Assembly (NCBI RefSeq): GCF_000208745.1 | Contig: NC_030856.1 | Span: 9,576,037 to 9,640,036, forward strand | Reading direction: 5' to 3' | Length of the DNA stretch: 64,000 bases | From: Theobroma cacao | Taxonomy: Eukaryota > Streptophyta > Magnoliopsida > Malvales > Malvaceae | Part shown: positions 36,157 to 48,802 of the stretch, one piece after another | Layout of the letters: each line of letters opens with the position of its first letter | Position numbering within the stretch: the first letter of the stretch is position 1 | The notes under the pieces: generated by a model | The model's input: the letters and a program-made list of their open reading frames with translations, nothing else | Database searches by the model: none | What the model was told of the DNA's origin: nothing | Made by a program: the position numbers and the translations under genes

Positions 36157-39100
36157 GATATGTCAATGAATACTTTCCTATGCCCTAAAACCATTCTTGA
36201 ATATGGGCTTCTGTTTTGTTATTGTAAAGATTTAATTTTTCTATCTATGTTGAGTCTTTTAAAAAAATTAAAAATTCCCTAATGTTGGAGAAAGATAACT
36301 CTAAGGGTGCAAACAAAGGAAGGTATAACTCAAATCATGGCCTCTTGGACTCAATGTCAAACTATTTTGTGATAGATCGGTATCGAAAAGATACTTGAGT
36401 TTGAAAGCATTTGGTGATGAGTTGTGATGAACTATTAAATATAAAATATATTATTTGATAAAAGACTAAGACAACTTAAGTTTTGAAGTTGAAAAAATGA
36501 GCTTGGGAATGACCCATAAAGCTTGTTGTTACTTAGATTAATTTCAGCCAATTGTGATGAGTTGAATTGAAATTCATCAATATGAGCATTGAGCTAGTTG
36601 TCACCGAGGTCTAAGGATTGTAACAAAGACAACATAAAAAGTGAAGATGACACTTTACTGTTGATTAAATTATAAGATATTCTAGTGTAATCAAACTTAA
36701 ATGACTATTTATATTGGATGGAGTAGGACCTTTAAGTTGATTATATGACAAGTCTAGATAAGCAAGGTTTTGTTAAGTTGAATAAGGAAGATGACAACTG
36801 ACCGTTGAAATTATTATGTTGAAGTTGTATGCTACTTAGCTTGGTGAGATTAGCAAATGCATTTGAAATTTGATCAGTAAAGTTGTTACATTCAAGATCT
36901 AAATTTATGAAATGTTCAAGTTTTCCAAGTGAAAATGAGAGCTCACCTTTGAAATTGTTGTAAGAAAGGTCCATCTGAGTGATCTATATAAAGTTTCAAA
37001 TTAGCTGTAGAATAGATCCTGTGAAATAACTTGCGAGAGTTAACCATTTTAAGGACACCATATTGCCAATTGAGTTAGGTAATTCTCCTGTGAAATTTCC
37101 TTGAAGATCCAAATGTTCTAAAGACTCCAAACCTTCAATTGAGTTTGGTAATTCTCCTAAGAATCTTGTTTTTATAACTCCTAAGAACTTGAGAGGACTA
37201 GTCCAATTAGACTTTAAAATTGACATGTTTTAAGATTGAGAGACACCAAAGTAGAAGAGAAATTCGACAGAGAATGAAGTGCAACATTAGACATGCTTAC
37301 TCCATTGAGAAATGCTTCCCTCAAGCTGGTTAAGTTTCGAACCAACCTTTCCATAGGAGTTGCATTGAAGTACACACCATAATTGAAAGTGAGATCAAGT
37401 AAAACAAGTTTGGACAAATGAGATATTTCATGTGGGAAGGATCCAGAGAAGCTATAAGATGGGTTAAACTAGCTAATCGTGAGAATGCTGAAGGAATTGG
37501 AGACATTTGAAAGGAATTGTATGCTAAATTAAGCCTTTGAATGTGAAAAAGACGAAAAAATTGCTGTCGGAATTGATTGTGCCACAAAGCTCGAAAATGC
37601 TAAGATCTAGGCCAATCACATTAACTGTTACATTTTTTTTAAAGATGGTATTTTATTAATCCAGCCATTAAACTTGCCATTTGAAGTATGAAGTCCTTTA
37701 TTGACTAAAGACTCTTAATGGAATATGAGTTACCTTGTCTAGTTGGAAACTATGCAATTGCATCTTAATGGCAGCAGCGTAACTCTTTGGAGAATTAAAA
37801 ACCTAAACAAAAGTTGTCTTAGTATCAACTTACAACAGTAGAATTTCATTGACTCGATAAAACATGAAGATGAGTGATACTCAAAAGTTATCAGCTAATT
37901 ATAGGACACAATGCAAAAGAGGTTGATGAGTTCCTCCAAATTGCCAAACCCAATCGACAAACACCCGTATGCAAATGGCAAAAAATCACTATAGCTAAAA
38001 ATCTCTCTTGAAAGCAACACCCTCTATCCAACTTTACCAAAGGAGGAAAAGGCCTAGGAGCGCCATACCACTAAGAGAGATCCTTCATCCTTGATCATCT
38101 GCACCATCCTACATTTGTTCTCACGCCATACATCCTTAATGAAAGTGTTAACCCTTTGCAAATGGAACCTTCCTTGTAAAATAAACGACAAGGCAAAAAG
38201 AAGTATCACCTATGGAAATAAAAAACCAAAACCACTTAAAGAACACAACACAAACATGGGGAATGAAATCCAAAAAGACAAACTCAAAAGTGGCAAAGGG
38301 TCCCCTAGCTGTCATATCATTATCCTTAGTTCCAGCACAGTAACAGAAGGGGTGATGGGGACTTGGTTGACCTAACACTGAAACAGACAATGATCATTTG
38401 GAGGAGAGGTGACAAAGAACGTCCTTGCAAGACCAGTGATGAGTCAAGAAGGGAGACCTCTTGAAAGCACCAATAACACTTTTAAGGGGACATAGACCAT
38501 TGAAAATGGCCTAAACAGACTCCAAAAGTCATGAACGGTCCATCAATCTCAAAGAAGGACAAAAGCACAAACTATCAAAATTCGCAAGGGCATGTAAACC
38601 TTCTTAAGGAAAACTTTTTCGATAAAGGGAAGGCTCCTACCTCTAAAATCCTTAACTAATAGATCTCCTTAACAACCGTTAAGACCTTTTAAATTTCAGC
38701 TCTAAAAAAGAGTACATAAGAGACCCTTACAGTCGTTGTAAAAAAGTGGAAGTATGTGCAATATTGAATGCTCTTTTTTTTTCTTACTTTTTTTTTTACT
38801 TTTTTACTTTTACAATGACAAAAACTCTTAAGTCCTACCCCATAGTGAGTGTTTTTCAAGAAGAGACAAAAAAGCAAAAAAAACACGTCAAACACAAACT
38901 TGAGACTCTGCAGATAGAGCATAAGCAGTTCTCCTTGAGACATGAGAAACCTTTCCTTGTTCATTCTCATCAAAAGCCCTACTCCTGAAAGGGAGCTAAG
39001 TTGAGAATAGTCAAGATCACCACTGAAGAAAAACAAAACAAGAAAAAGAGAAACCTTATTGTCCGGCAACCAAACAGCCTAATCAGAGAGGTGATAAAGG

Positions 39101-39344
39101 AAAGAAAAAAAACTCTAGCATCTCTCCCAAAGGCTAGAAACAAGACTCAAGACCTATTCATATATTAACTTTCCCTATCAGAAACAATATGAATAAGACA
39201 AGACAAAATTCTACTGATGCTCCAATAGAACAAAAACACTTGAAACATACAAATTTAACTCAAAACGCTTTTTCCTTTTTTTTTATTTTTTTTCTTCTTT
39301 TATTGTTATTACATATATATATATATATTCTTTTATGAGAAAAT

Positions 39345-40335
39345 TGTGAGAAATGGCCATCTTGATAACTTGATATCAAAAATAACACCCAAAATAAAAT
39401 TAACTGTTTTTAGCCATATTTATCCATGACTAGACAAAAAAACCCTTGAAACCATTTTAAATAAATTAAATCATTTATCAAAATTTCCTCATATCCATCT
39501 ATGTTTACGATTTTTCTCTCTCACCATCCAGCTCTTTTTAATTTTATCTATTTTTCTCTTTAGCATCCGTCTACTGTGATCTTAATTTCTCTCTTTTGAG
39601 CTTTCACAACGTCAAGCGATGGTTTTCATGCGCTTGAGGTGGGTGGTCATTTGGGGAATTTGATTTTTAGGTGTTTTAAATGAAACTAAAATAGTAGAAA
39701 TGATCACAAATGTTTGAAATGACTTTTATTAGATCAATTCGAGGCATAGACACCAATAAATTTAAGAATTTAAAATTTATAAACCTAAGGTTTCAAAGAG
39801 AATTTTTTTCAATTTTTAACTGAAACAAGTGTTTTAAATAAGGAAAATTGTGTTTTGATTTATGAAAACATGTTAGAAACACTTTAATTGGTGCCAAATT
39901 GTCAAAAAAACAAAAGAAATGAAGAGGGTTGAGAGGTTTTTAAGTTTGGATTTGCAAGTAACAATAACATTTTAGGCATTAAAGTGTAACAAAAATTTTT
40001 TGAACATGGCGTGTAACAAGAATATGTTTTCAACATAGTATGTAACAACAACATTTTTTTTTTCAACATAGCTTGTAACATGTTTTTGTACATGGCATGT
40101 AACAATAATATTTTTTTTCAACATGGCATGTAACAATTTTTTTAATAATGGCGTGTAATGTGTTTTTATACATGATGTATAACAATATTTTTTCGACATG
40201 GCGTGTAACATCATCTGTACTTGAATATGAAGAGGTTTCATTAAGAGTAATTTTGTCATACTTGGCTAAAAGCAGTTAAAATTATAAAGTGAGCTATTTT
40301 TGAAAACATCTTATTTTTTAGGGTTATTTTTTAAA
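39345..40335. mobile_element. MULE-like non-autonomous element with long terminal inverted repeats
   Basis: The left arm (about 39365-39425) and the reverse complement of the right arm (about 40250-40325) share AAAAATA, then TTAACTG, then TTTTAGCCA in the same spacing. The interior is about 850 bp with a pyrimidine-rich stretch and a minisatellite (39985-40215), no transposase. Long imperfect arms suggest a Mutator-like origin, but no 9-bp target duplication was confirmed. It sits within the 3' region of the minus-strand LINE. Confidence 0.6.
39985..40215. repeat. Degenerate minisatellite, about eight units
   Basis: About eight units of the form TTTTTTCAACATGGCGTGTA followed by ACAA and a variable AT spacer. 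The unit core ACATGGCGTGTAACA recurs with few changes while the T-run and spacer vary. The minus strand is open through much of it only because the repeat lacks stops. Confidence 0.85.
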
Positions 40336-41112
40336 ATGTTTATTCTTTTATTATTATTTTTCTCTTTTTTTTTCTTTTCCTTTATCTTTTTTCTCTTTTT
40401 TCTCAAATGGAGATGAAATTCTCGAAATTTACCAATCAATAGTACCTCGTACACCTATCATAATAGACAACAAACTCCCTTAAGACGTAGTCTCTAAGAT
40501 GGCCTTTTATACTCCAACACCTAAAGAAAGGCAAGACAAAATCTCCATAACCCATCCCACGAGGCTATCCTTTTAACTCGCAACCCATCCCAAAACTTAA
40601 GTTGAGAAACATAAGAAAGGGATAGAATAAAATAGATCCCTCATTTCCTTCTACCTCTTTCGTTAAACCAAAAAAGCACAATTCAACATACATTCACACC
40701 TTAGAGTGAAAGGACAAATCCCTGTTGAATGAGAAAAGATTAGCACACTTGTTGACCTTCCTTTCCACCCTCTTTTTTTTTTCCACTACTTCTTCGCTCT
40801 TTTTTTTTTCTTTTTCTTACCTTTTTTTCTACCATTTCTTATGGCGTCATTTGTCTCACTTCTTTTCTCTCACGCTTTTTTTTTTCTCTCTTTATTTATT
40901 TATTTACTCTTTCCATTCTTTTTCTTACTTTTCAAGAAAAAGCAATGACCAGTAAGAACAAAGATACGTTACCACTACTTGGTGGTTCATTTTTTAAAAC
41001 ATGCGTTGTGGAGAGATACCTATAAAAATCAAAGAAAAGAAGTTAGAAAAAGCAAGATCCCTATCCCTATTAGATTTTGGTCTAGGTTAAGCCCACCAAC
41101 GCAATCCCCTTC

Positions 41113-41560
41113 CTAATCAAAAACCACTAGATACTTTGTGTGTCTGTGTAGTCCTGACTTAGCTAGTTCATCTGTCGTTCTATTGTCTTCTCTAAAAATC
41201 TTAGAAATACTCCACACCCCTACTACTCTTTTGAAACTCTCTAAGCTACGTGATTCTCTCTTAAGCTTTCGTGGTGCTTTTTTAGGTTCCGAAGTCCAAA
41301 GAATAGCATTGTTAAAATCACTCTCGATCATGAGTGCTCGGGAGCCAACCCACTTAGAAGCACCGAAAAGCTTAAAGACCTTTTTAATGGCAAATAGCTC
41401 CGCCCTATTGGCATCACCATCGCTCACCGCATTGGAGAACATCATCTTGATAGCTCTTAATTCATCTTTAAGCACCCCCCAATTGCTGCCAAGTGTAAGT
41501 TAGCTTTAGCAGCTCCATCAACATTAACCTTAAGAGCCTTTTTTAAGGGGGCCTCTAAAC
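41113..41560 (-). pseudogene. LINE RNase H domain, one frameshift
   Basis: The minus strand reads KKALKVNVDGAAKANLHLAA, then a shift in a G-run (41476-41481), then DANRAELFAIKKVFKLF, ALMIESDFNNAILW, ISKIFREDNRTTDELAKSGL and a final LVVFD. This is the RVT_3 RNase H fold of plant LINEs with its DG, AEL, ESD and late Asp motifs. The open stretch 1113 codons-long alternatives do not exist; the main frame covers 120 residues from 41475 to 41113. Confidence 0.8.
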
Positions 41561-41789
41561 ACTCTGTTGGACAGCTTTATCTCTACTACTCGAGGATTTA
41601 GTCTCCAATGGGCATCTAAAAACCTTTTCTAGATAGCTATAGTTTTGTGGCCACATTAGCTATTACATTATCGCACACAACTTCATCCCATAAACAACAA
41701 TTAGTACCTTTCTCTCAAGACAGAATATTCATAGGACCCTGAAAAGAATAATTGTTTAAGGAAATCATGTTATTAAATTGGAGCAAGGC

Positions 41790-43770
41790 AAGGTCCTGAT
41801 CAAATGGGCACAAATGTAGAGAAGAAAAGAAAGACACTGATGAAAAGGTAACTTGGGAGAGCAAAATTAAAAACTAAAAGCTGATGAAAAACTAAAAAAG
41901 CATTACCAGGATATTCATCTTTCCTTCAAGAATAACAAGAAAAGAAAAATTTTACTAGTAAATGAGTTTAGTGAGGGAGTATAATAAAAGAATGTAGATT
42001 TATATAATAAAAAGTCATCCAAAGTTTTCTGTTAGCTGTTTATTATAAGAAAAAAAGTCGAAGTTATGACTTTTGAATACACGGTATGATTTACATTGGC
42101 ACAATTGATGGATGGATAAATTTCAATTACTTGACTATACTCTGTATTAGTCTTCGCCATAAACGTAGGCAATAGGCATCACATTTTTGCTTTTAAGTGC
42201 CGAGTGCTGAATCGTAGAGAATAGAATTTTGCTCAAAGTTGATGGAAGAGTGTTCACAGTATGATAACTAGAGAAAGCTTAGGGAAAATATTAATTTCCA
42301 ATACTCAGGGCTTAATAAAATGGCACCATACAACTAATCTTCCTACGTACCTTTAATAAAAATGACATTATTTCCTTTACCAGAATTACATTCACAAATC
42401 GAAATCACAATACAATCCCAATTTTATGACAACTAAGTAAGAAGTCAAAATTACTGATCACATTTGGAGGATTTTTGGGTTTAATCTGCCATTCTAATCT
42501 TACAAGAATTAAGTCACCAATTGAGGTTGAGGTCAAGGATATTTCCACTCAAGTTTCTCTTTCTTCCTTTCTAACTAAATGAACCAGTAGATAATAACCA
42601 AATATCATGTTGACTTCTAGGACTATTAGTATATTCAAGGAGCTCCAAGGCAAACTTTTAAAACGAAAAAATATAGAGCTCTAAGACTAGAATAAAGGAT
42701 CTAAATTGCCAGAGATAAACCCATTTGGTATGCAAACAACCAAGCCATAGAGTCCAAAATTCCAAGAAATAAAAAGATGAATAAATAGTATATAGCTTCT
42801 AGAAGAAGAATTCAACTATTGGTGGGGCATATATATCTATGCCATAAACCATATCTTCAATGACATATGGAAGATTTTGAGATTTTTCCACTTGTTCTGG
42901 AAATGGTCCTATAGACGTATTGCCATTGAAATTAGTGACCTTAACCAACTTATCCATCACTGATAGAAAGATAGAAATAGTGACAATATACAACTGAAAT
43001 TAGAAGATGCACAAAAATTTTCTAAACCTCAAGTTTCCAATCAATTATTGCCTTCGAAAACACCAAGTTATGTTCTACTAAGAACCAAATTCACAAACAA
43101 AACTAGTTTTGCTAGGTAGCCAAGTATATAAGGCATTCCATTAAGTTTTTATCCCCTCCAAACTCAAGTTAACCTCTAGACTAGACTTCCACCACTACCA
43201 TTTTAACCAAAAAAACTTGATTGAGCAATCTTGTTACTTCTTCGCTATTATCATCATAACCCTTCCTTTAAACACAGGAAAACTAAGGGAATGAGGCATT
43301 TAAAATATATATAGCAAAATCATAAGCAGAAAAGTTTTTTCACTAAAAAAAAATTCTAATTACACTTTAAATTGTTGGTAAGTTTATGAATGTTGGTGGG
43401 TTCTCAAATTATTGATTAATTTGGAAGGAAAAACAACTTTTCATGTGTATATAAAAGATTACTCAACTTAATGCATAATTGGTTTTACTTTCTCTTAGTG
43501 GTCTTAGTGATTGAATTTGAAGTCGCCATTTAGGTTAATAATTTTATGTAATTTATTTTTTGAAAATTAAATCATATTAAATTTAAATCTAAAAAGACAT
43601 ATAAACCGTAAACTGATTCAATTAAGCTAATTGGACAACAAATGCCAAAAACATCCATTAAAATGAGTGATTTAACATCTAAAATGGTATTTAGAATAAA
43701 GAAAAATAATTTGACTAGAATCTTTTTAAACGTTTTTTTATTGAACTAGCTCTTGGGTTACATATGAATT
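41790..43770. other. Spacer of moderate complexity, no supported gene
   Basis: Composition is less AT-rich than other spacers, suggesting decayed coding or transposon DNA. The minus-strand open frame at 42799-42993 (64 codons, … LPYVIEDMVYGIDIYAPP …) matches nothing I know. I found no LTR or inverted-repeat boundary. Confidence 0.45.
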
Positions 43771-43829
43771 AGGGAATTGAGAAAGAACTATGTAAGATAA
43801 ATAGAGATCTTGGTATTGGGAAGTCAAGT

Positions 43830-45062
43830 GTGAAGTTTTTCTTCAAAGGGGACAAGCACATGAGATTTTTCCATATTGTGGCTTTAGTTTGGTGTAGAAG
43901 GAACTCTTTTAGCAAAATTAAAATTTTAGATCGGACTGTTGAGGACCTAAAGCAAATAAAAAACAAAGTGGCAAATTTAGAGATACGTTTTTCAAAGAAG
44001 GAAATTTATGAGGCAATTGATTCATGTGATTGGAAAAAAACCCCAAAATCAAATGATTTTAATCTTAATTTCTCCAAAAAGCAATAAGGGACACTAAAAT
44101 GGAAATATTGCACTTTATGTAGGAGTTTTATAAGACTGGGCATTTTGATGAGAGAGCCAATGCCACATTTGTTATTTTGATCCTAAAATGTCAAAGCCTA
44201 GAAAGCATTAGGGAATTTCATCCTATTAGCTTAGTGGGTAGGTAGCATTTACAAGATTGTGGCCAATGTGCTAACTAATAGGCTAAAAAAGAAAGTGGGG
44301 GAGGTTATGGGGAACCAACAATTTGCTTTCATTAAAGGAAGACAATTGATAAATTATGCTTTTGGTAGCTAATGAGGTTATTAATCTAATGGGCAAGAAC
44401 AAGGATGGGCATTTGTTCTTAAAGGTTGACTTTGAAAAAGCTTATGATACTATTGATTGGGGTTTTCTAGACTTTATTCTCAACAAGATAAGGTTTGGTG
44501 AGAGATGGACAAGCTGGGTTAAGAGTTGTGTGACCACAGTAGAGGTGTCGATCTTGGTCAATGGCTCCCCAACTAGACAATTTTTAGCTATGTGGCAGAG
44601 GTTTCCAGTGTGTTAATAAGTAAGGTAGTATAGTTAGAGGAGTGCAGAGGTATAGAGATAGGGTTTAGAGGGTTAGTGGTCTCCCATTTACATTTTGCTG
44701 ATGATACCACAGTGTTCTGTAAACCAAAGCTCCGGTACCTTCAGTGTGTCAAGAGGGTCTTAAGATGTTTCTAAGAAATCTCTAAGCTAAAAATTAACTT
44801 CCAAAAGAGCAATTTGTTTAGGGCAGGAATTGAAATGCCCATACTTAAGTGATGGGCCAACAGAATACAATGCAAAGTAGGGGAATTTCCTACCACCTAT
44901 TTGGATCTTTTTTTCAGGGTAAAAGCTAACTCATTAAGCATATGGATCGAGGCTGGTGGTAGGAAGATTTTAAGCCAAGTTGACAAGGTGGAAAAGAAAG
45001 TTTCTCTTAATAGAGGGTAAGGTTACACTTACCTAGTCAGTTTTCTCTAGCCTAACTATTTT
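43830..45062 (+). pseudogene. LINE reverse transcriptase, 5' portion
   Basis: Pieces: KFFFKGDKHMRFFH (43833), GPDGF-like KSNDFNLNF (about 44044), HPISLVG (44219), then HLFLKVDFEKAYDTIDWGFL (44410-44470) and SILVNGSPTRQF (44550-44585). The catalytic FADD is intact at 44694-44705 (HFADDTTVF). Several stops and shifts separate these pieces. The final part runs into the target duplication at 45063. Confidence 0.88.
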
Positions 45063-45067
45063 TCATA

Positions 45068-48025
45068 TGTCAAGCCCAACTTTATAAATATTAGCCATGT
45101 CATTCATGTGATTGACAGAATGCTTGCATACTTGAAAAGTCCCGAAAAATTATCAAAAGTTGGTAGTGTACCTAGTGGTGCAATTAAGTTGAATTAAGCC
45201 TCGAACTAGTCCAAATAGAGATTTTAATATGAAATTAAAAATTTTAAAACTCCAGAATGACTTAAAATGGTGATTCGGAGTTCGAGGACCGATTTGGAGT
45301 CAAATTGAAATTTTCATGACTTAGGGGTAAAATGGTCATTTTGCCACTCGAGGTTAAGATATGAGTGTTGGATGAAATTTTTGACTAAGATTGATCATTT
45401 GGAGTATAATTTGAGTTTGAGAACTGAAGAATTTTAATTTTGACATTTTTCGAGCATAGGGGTAAAATAGTCATTTTGCCACCCCAAGGGCAAAATTGTA
45501 ATTTTACACCACCCAACACTTGTCCAGCACATGAATTTTACCCAATATTATTATGGATAATTGAAAGATTTTATGTGGTGGAGAAAGAAAGCTTAATAGT
45601 TAAGAATTTAAAAATGGACCAATGGTAAGGTGACAAGTGTCAAGCTTTTATTTCTTTATTATTTTCCTTATAATTAGCACAAAATCTGCCCATTTCTCTT
45701 CATATGGCCGGCCAAACCAAGAACAAAGGAAGAAAAGAAAGAACAAAAACCCTAGAGCAAAAATTCAAGAGAAAATTGGTGGATTTTAAGTAATCAAGCA
45801 ATCAAAGGTAAAATTTCTTGATTTTGACTTGTGATCTACCTTTCCCATACATTTTTTTGCATTTTCCATGGTTGAATCACATGATTGCATGATGAATCCC
45901 TTGCTGGCCGAACACTTAGAGGGAGGTTTTGATGCTTGATTTGGTTAGATTTCAATGTATTTTAGTGTTTTAAGTTGATTGGTGATGTGTAGCATGAAAA
46001 TCAAGCAAGAAAAATTCATGTTCTCCCATCACCCATCACCCATCATTGGCCTAATTTTCCATGTAAAGTGTGGATGGTGGATTTGATTTTATTTCAAGTG
46101 AATTGGTTAAGAAATGATGAATTATGGTGAGAAAATCAAGTAGGAAAAATCATAGTGTTGATGCACCCACCATGGCCGAAATTCCCAAGAGAAAATGTGA
46201 AGATGATTTTGCTAAATTTTATGCTATTTGACTTGTGTTTGATGGTTTGGAGAATTGGAAGAAACATGGAGTTAATTGGAGTTGAATTGGACATATTGGC
46301 TAATTAATCGAGTGATAGATCAAATTAGGCCAATACCGTTTTATTTAGGTACACAATTGAATTTGTGTAGAACATCGTGTTTAGACGATAATCCGAACAA
46401 TTTGCATTCCATTTCATGCATCCATATAGTTTTATAATGGTTTAGCACCAATGTGGTAAATTACTTGATTGTGCATTATGTCTAGGTAGTGAGTACTCCG
46501 ATATAGGCAAAGAAATTGTACCCGAGGATCGATAGTCGAAGTACTCTAAAAATTCGACTCCCGAAATAGTGAGTAACCTTATCATCATTTTAATTATCTA
46601 AAGTGGTCTTTTTATTCGATTTTGTGAATTTTATGGAAAATGAGTTTAAATGGTTAATTTTTCAGGTTTTATAAACAAAATGTGTTTTAATGAAATGATT
46701 TTATAAATTGTTTTGAAATTGAATGATGGCTTTGAAAATAGAGTAATTGGAGACCATTTGATGTATTGTGAAATTATGGTTCTAATTGATTGGCTTATGG
46801 CAATATTGGCATGAATGGCTGAATTGGTAAATGTGTTGAAAATGTATGAACTGTTGATTTGCCTTGAGAGGCTGTAAAATAAAATAATTACCATGTCATG
46901 CTATTGCAAATTTTATTGTATGATGGGTTTAGCTTGCTGCAGTGGGCGAGTTTTGTGGACCAGCCTATTAGAGGGGCACGAAATCCGATTATATACGTAC
47001 CTCGGTCAGAGAGGCGCGTAGGGTATCTCCTGAGGTATGGTTAGATTTCACGTCACGCCGAACCACCTCGTGATGATGAACTCTGCTAACGCCAACGAAC
47101 GACTGTCTTTTTCAAACTAAAAATATGTTTACGTGTATACGAAATTTTTAAGAGCCTTGGCAGACTCGGTTAAATGCCTCGGCCAAGATATTCTCGAGAA
47201 TGATTTTGGCAGGAGCCAAGCTTTTAAGATACTCATAAGCCATGTTGATTATTTAAATGAAATGAATATTTATGTTATGAAATAAATATTGAGATGGAAT
47301 ATTTTAATCGTCTCCATTTACTCGACTTTAGATATTTTGGATGATGTTTATTTACTCACTGGGATTATATAATCTCACCACCCTCCTTTCCACCCATTTC
47401 AGGCTCAGAATAGGCTGTAGATAGCTGATTTCATCGAGGCTACCATTGGATTTGCATCCTCCAAACTGTAGGTTCACAGTCTTCCTTACTTTTGGTTATT
47501 CGGGGGCCCACTAGTTATTGTAAATTAAATTAAATACTATGGCTTACTGTATTATAGTATGTATGAATTTATTTTGCTTTTACGTTGCAAAAATTATTTA
47601 CGTATAACTCTAAAAATATTGTTTTATAAGAAAATAGAATATTTTATTGAATATTTTTTTATTTTTGTTATTATATCCAAATAATCATAATTTCATTTTA
47701 AATGAAGGTTTTAGACCTTTAAACTTATTTTTGATTATAAATTATGTGTATTGTACTCGCATACTACATTTTTAGCTAGTTTCAAAATTTTTAAGGAAAA
47801 ATGACCAAAATGCCCCTGTGAGAAAAAAATTATTTTTTTATTGTTTTAAGTTGGAAATAGCTTAAATCCTTTTAGAACATGATATTTGGTAACAGTTACT
47901 CACAAGGAAAATGAGAAACTGTTATTAAAGCCTTGCGGGGTTTCGATTGGCATTCTGAGTAATGAGTGTCTATCGAGACACCGCGACGGTTGTCACTGGC
48001 TTGAGGGGAGTGCCGAGTCGTGACA
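45068..48025 (+). mobile_element. Solo LTR, 2958 bp, of an LTR retrotransposon (probably Ty3/Gypsy)
   Basis: Starts TGTCAAGCCC and ends GAGTCGTGACA, with the TG...CA ends and near-inverted TGTCA/TGACA termini usual for Gypsy LTRs. It is flanked on both sides by TCATA (45063-45067 and 48026-48030), a perfect 5-bp target duplication. LINE sequence continues across it (left … PNYFSY, right MSLFQIPVGIKKLLDKTQR). There are no internal retroelement genes, so this is a single LTR left by recombination. Repeated phrases such as GGGTAAAATGGTCATTTTGC occur near its 5' end. The Gypsy assignment rests on length and termini only. Orientation is arbitrary. Confidence 0.85.
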
Positions 48026-48030
48026 TCATA

Positions 48031-48625
48031 TGTCTCTATTCCAAATTCCTGTTGGCATTAAAAAATTGTTAGATAAAACTCAGAGGTGATTCTTATGGAG
48101 TAGTTTTCTGGAGAGAAAAGGGATCTAATTCATTAATTGAGGGTTAGGTTACCAATACAAAGATAATGGGGGTCTATTTTTGGTAGATCTTCAGGTTAAG
48201 AATGAAGTCCTATTAACTAAATGGATTTGGAGATATGAAAATGAAATGGATACCTTGTGGAGAAGGATCATTGCGAAAAAAAAAAGTGGGAACCCGTTAA
48301 CCTTGATGCTAATGACAGAAAATAATAGAGAGCGTTCTTTGCCCTGGAATAATATAATGAAACCCCTTAACCCAAACAATCAATTCAAAAAGGTGATGAC
48401 CAAAGATTTTGGAGTCTTAGTTGGGGAGAAAACTAGGTTATCCCTGTGAGAGGATGAACAAGTTATTGGGATAGTGCTTAAGAGGGATTTCCTTAAGATA
48501 TTCACCTTAGCTAGTTATAGAAGTGGGGTGGTCAAAGAGTTTGGTTCATGAGATAATAGTTTTGGAAGTGGAAGATTGAGTTGAGGAGCGAGTTGCTTAA
48601 TTAAGAAAGGAAGGAAAAAGAAGAT
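48031..48625 (+). pseudogene. LINE post-RT segment
   Basis: Reads MSLFQIPVGIKKLLDKTQR, a stop, FLWSSF; then LLTKWIWRYENEMDTLWRRI at about 48210-48270, ending near KWKIELRSELLN. These are standard motifs between RT and the zinc-finger domain in plant L1 LINEs. It directly follows the right-hand TCATA of the solo LTR and is cut at about 48625 by the next LTR block. Confidence 0.82.
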
Positions 48626-48766
48626 GTTGTCACGAGCCAAATCTTGGGCCATGACCGACACAAAGGCCAATGTAGGTAAGGCCCATTAGACCCAATCAAA
48701 CCTTGTGAACTTAGACAATATTAACACAACTGATATCACATATAGTCATATAATGAGAATACATTT

Positions 48767-48770
<4 letters not shown>

Positions 48771-48797
<27 letters not shown>
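48771..48797. repeat. (CA)n microsatellite
   Basis: About 13 uninterrupted CA units inside the LTR-like block; probably polymorphic. Confidence 0.95.

Positions 48798-48802
<5 letters not shown>

Larger units (their letters stand above)
32160..37627 (-). pseudogene. LRR receptor-like protein (RLP) pseudogene split by a Copia insertion
   Basis: Read on the minus strand from 37627 to 32160, ignoring the insertion at 33268-36156. Pieces: an N-terminal cap remnant (VIGLDLSIFELCGTINSDSN, near 37600), LRRs at 37587-36520 (for example LEHLDLQGNFTGELPNSIGN), then after the insertion LRRs at 33243-32833 (IEILDLSNNNLNGTIPKCLA), the island-type segment (RLDYIGNNPYYQDNMMVTMK, 32727-32479) and a C-terminal cap SYVGNLGLCKFPLSKN (32396-32160). 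RLPs are plasma-membrane receptors with an LRR ectodomain and no kinase, often in pathogen perception. Multiple frameshifts and stops, a truncated 5' end next to a LINE poly(T) tract, and no transmembrane tail before the upstream Copia make this a dead gene. Confidence 0.88.
37628..41790 (-). mobile_element. LINE (L1-type) remnant, minus strand
   Basis: The recognisable coding end is an RNase H domain at 41113-41560. A poly(T) run at about 37627-37634 (poly(A) on the minus strand) abuts truncated RLP sequence, as expected for the 3' end of a LINE inserted there. Between them lies a long 3' region with a pyrimidine-rich tract at 40740-40950 (purine-rich on the LINE strand). The plus-strand LINE at 43780 has a similar purine-rich tract after its RNase H, which supports one family. 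The 3' region is interrupted by the element at 39345-40335. The 5' portion, including RT, is absent or beyond recognition. Confidence 0.6.

Noticed and set aside
39985..40215. Regular repeats with variable spacers, superficially CRISPR-like
   Set aside because: The genome is a plant nuclear genome, the units are degenerate, the spacers are AT filler, and no cas genes exist.
40725..40955. 76-codon Phe/Ser-rich plus-strand frame resembling a membrane protein
   Set aside because: It is a pyrimidine-rich tract of the LINE 3' region; the hydrophobicity comes from base composition.
42799..42993. 64-codon minus-strand frame
   Set aside because: No recognisable family and no neighbouring exon or repeat to support it.
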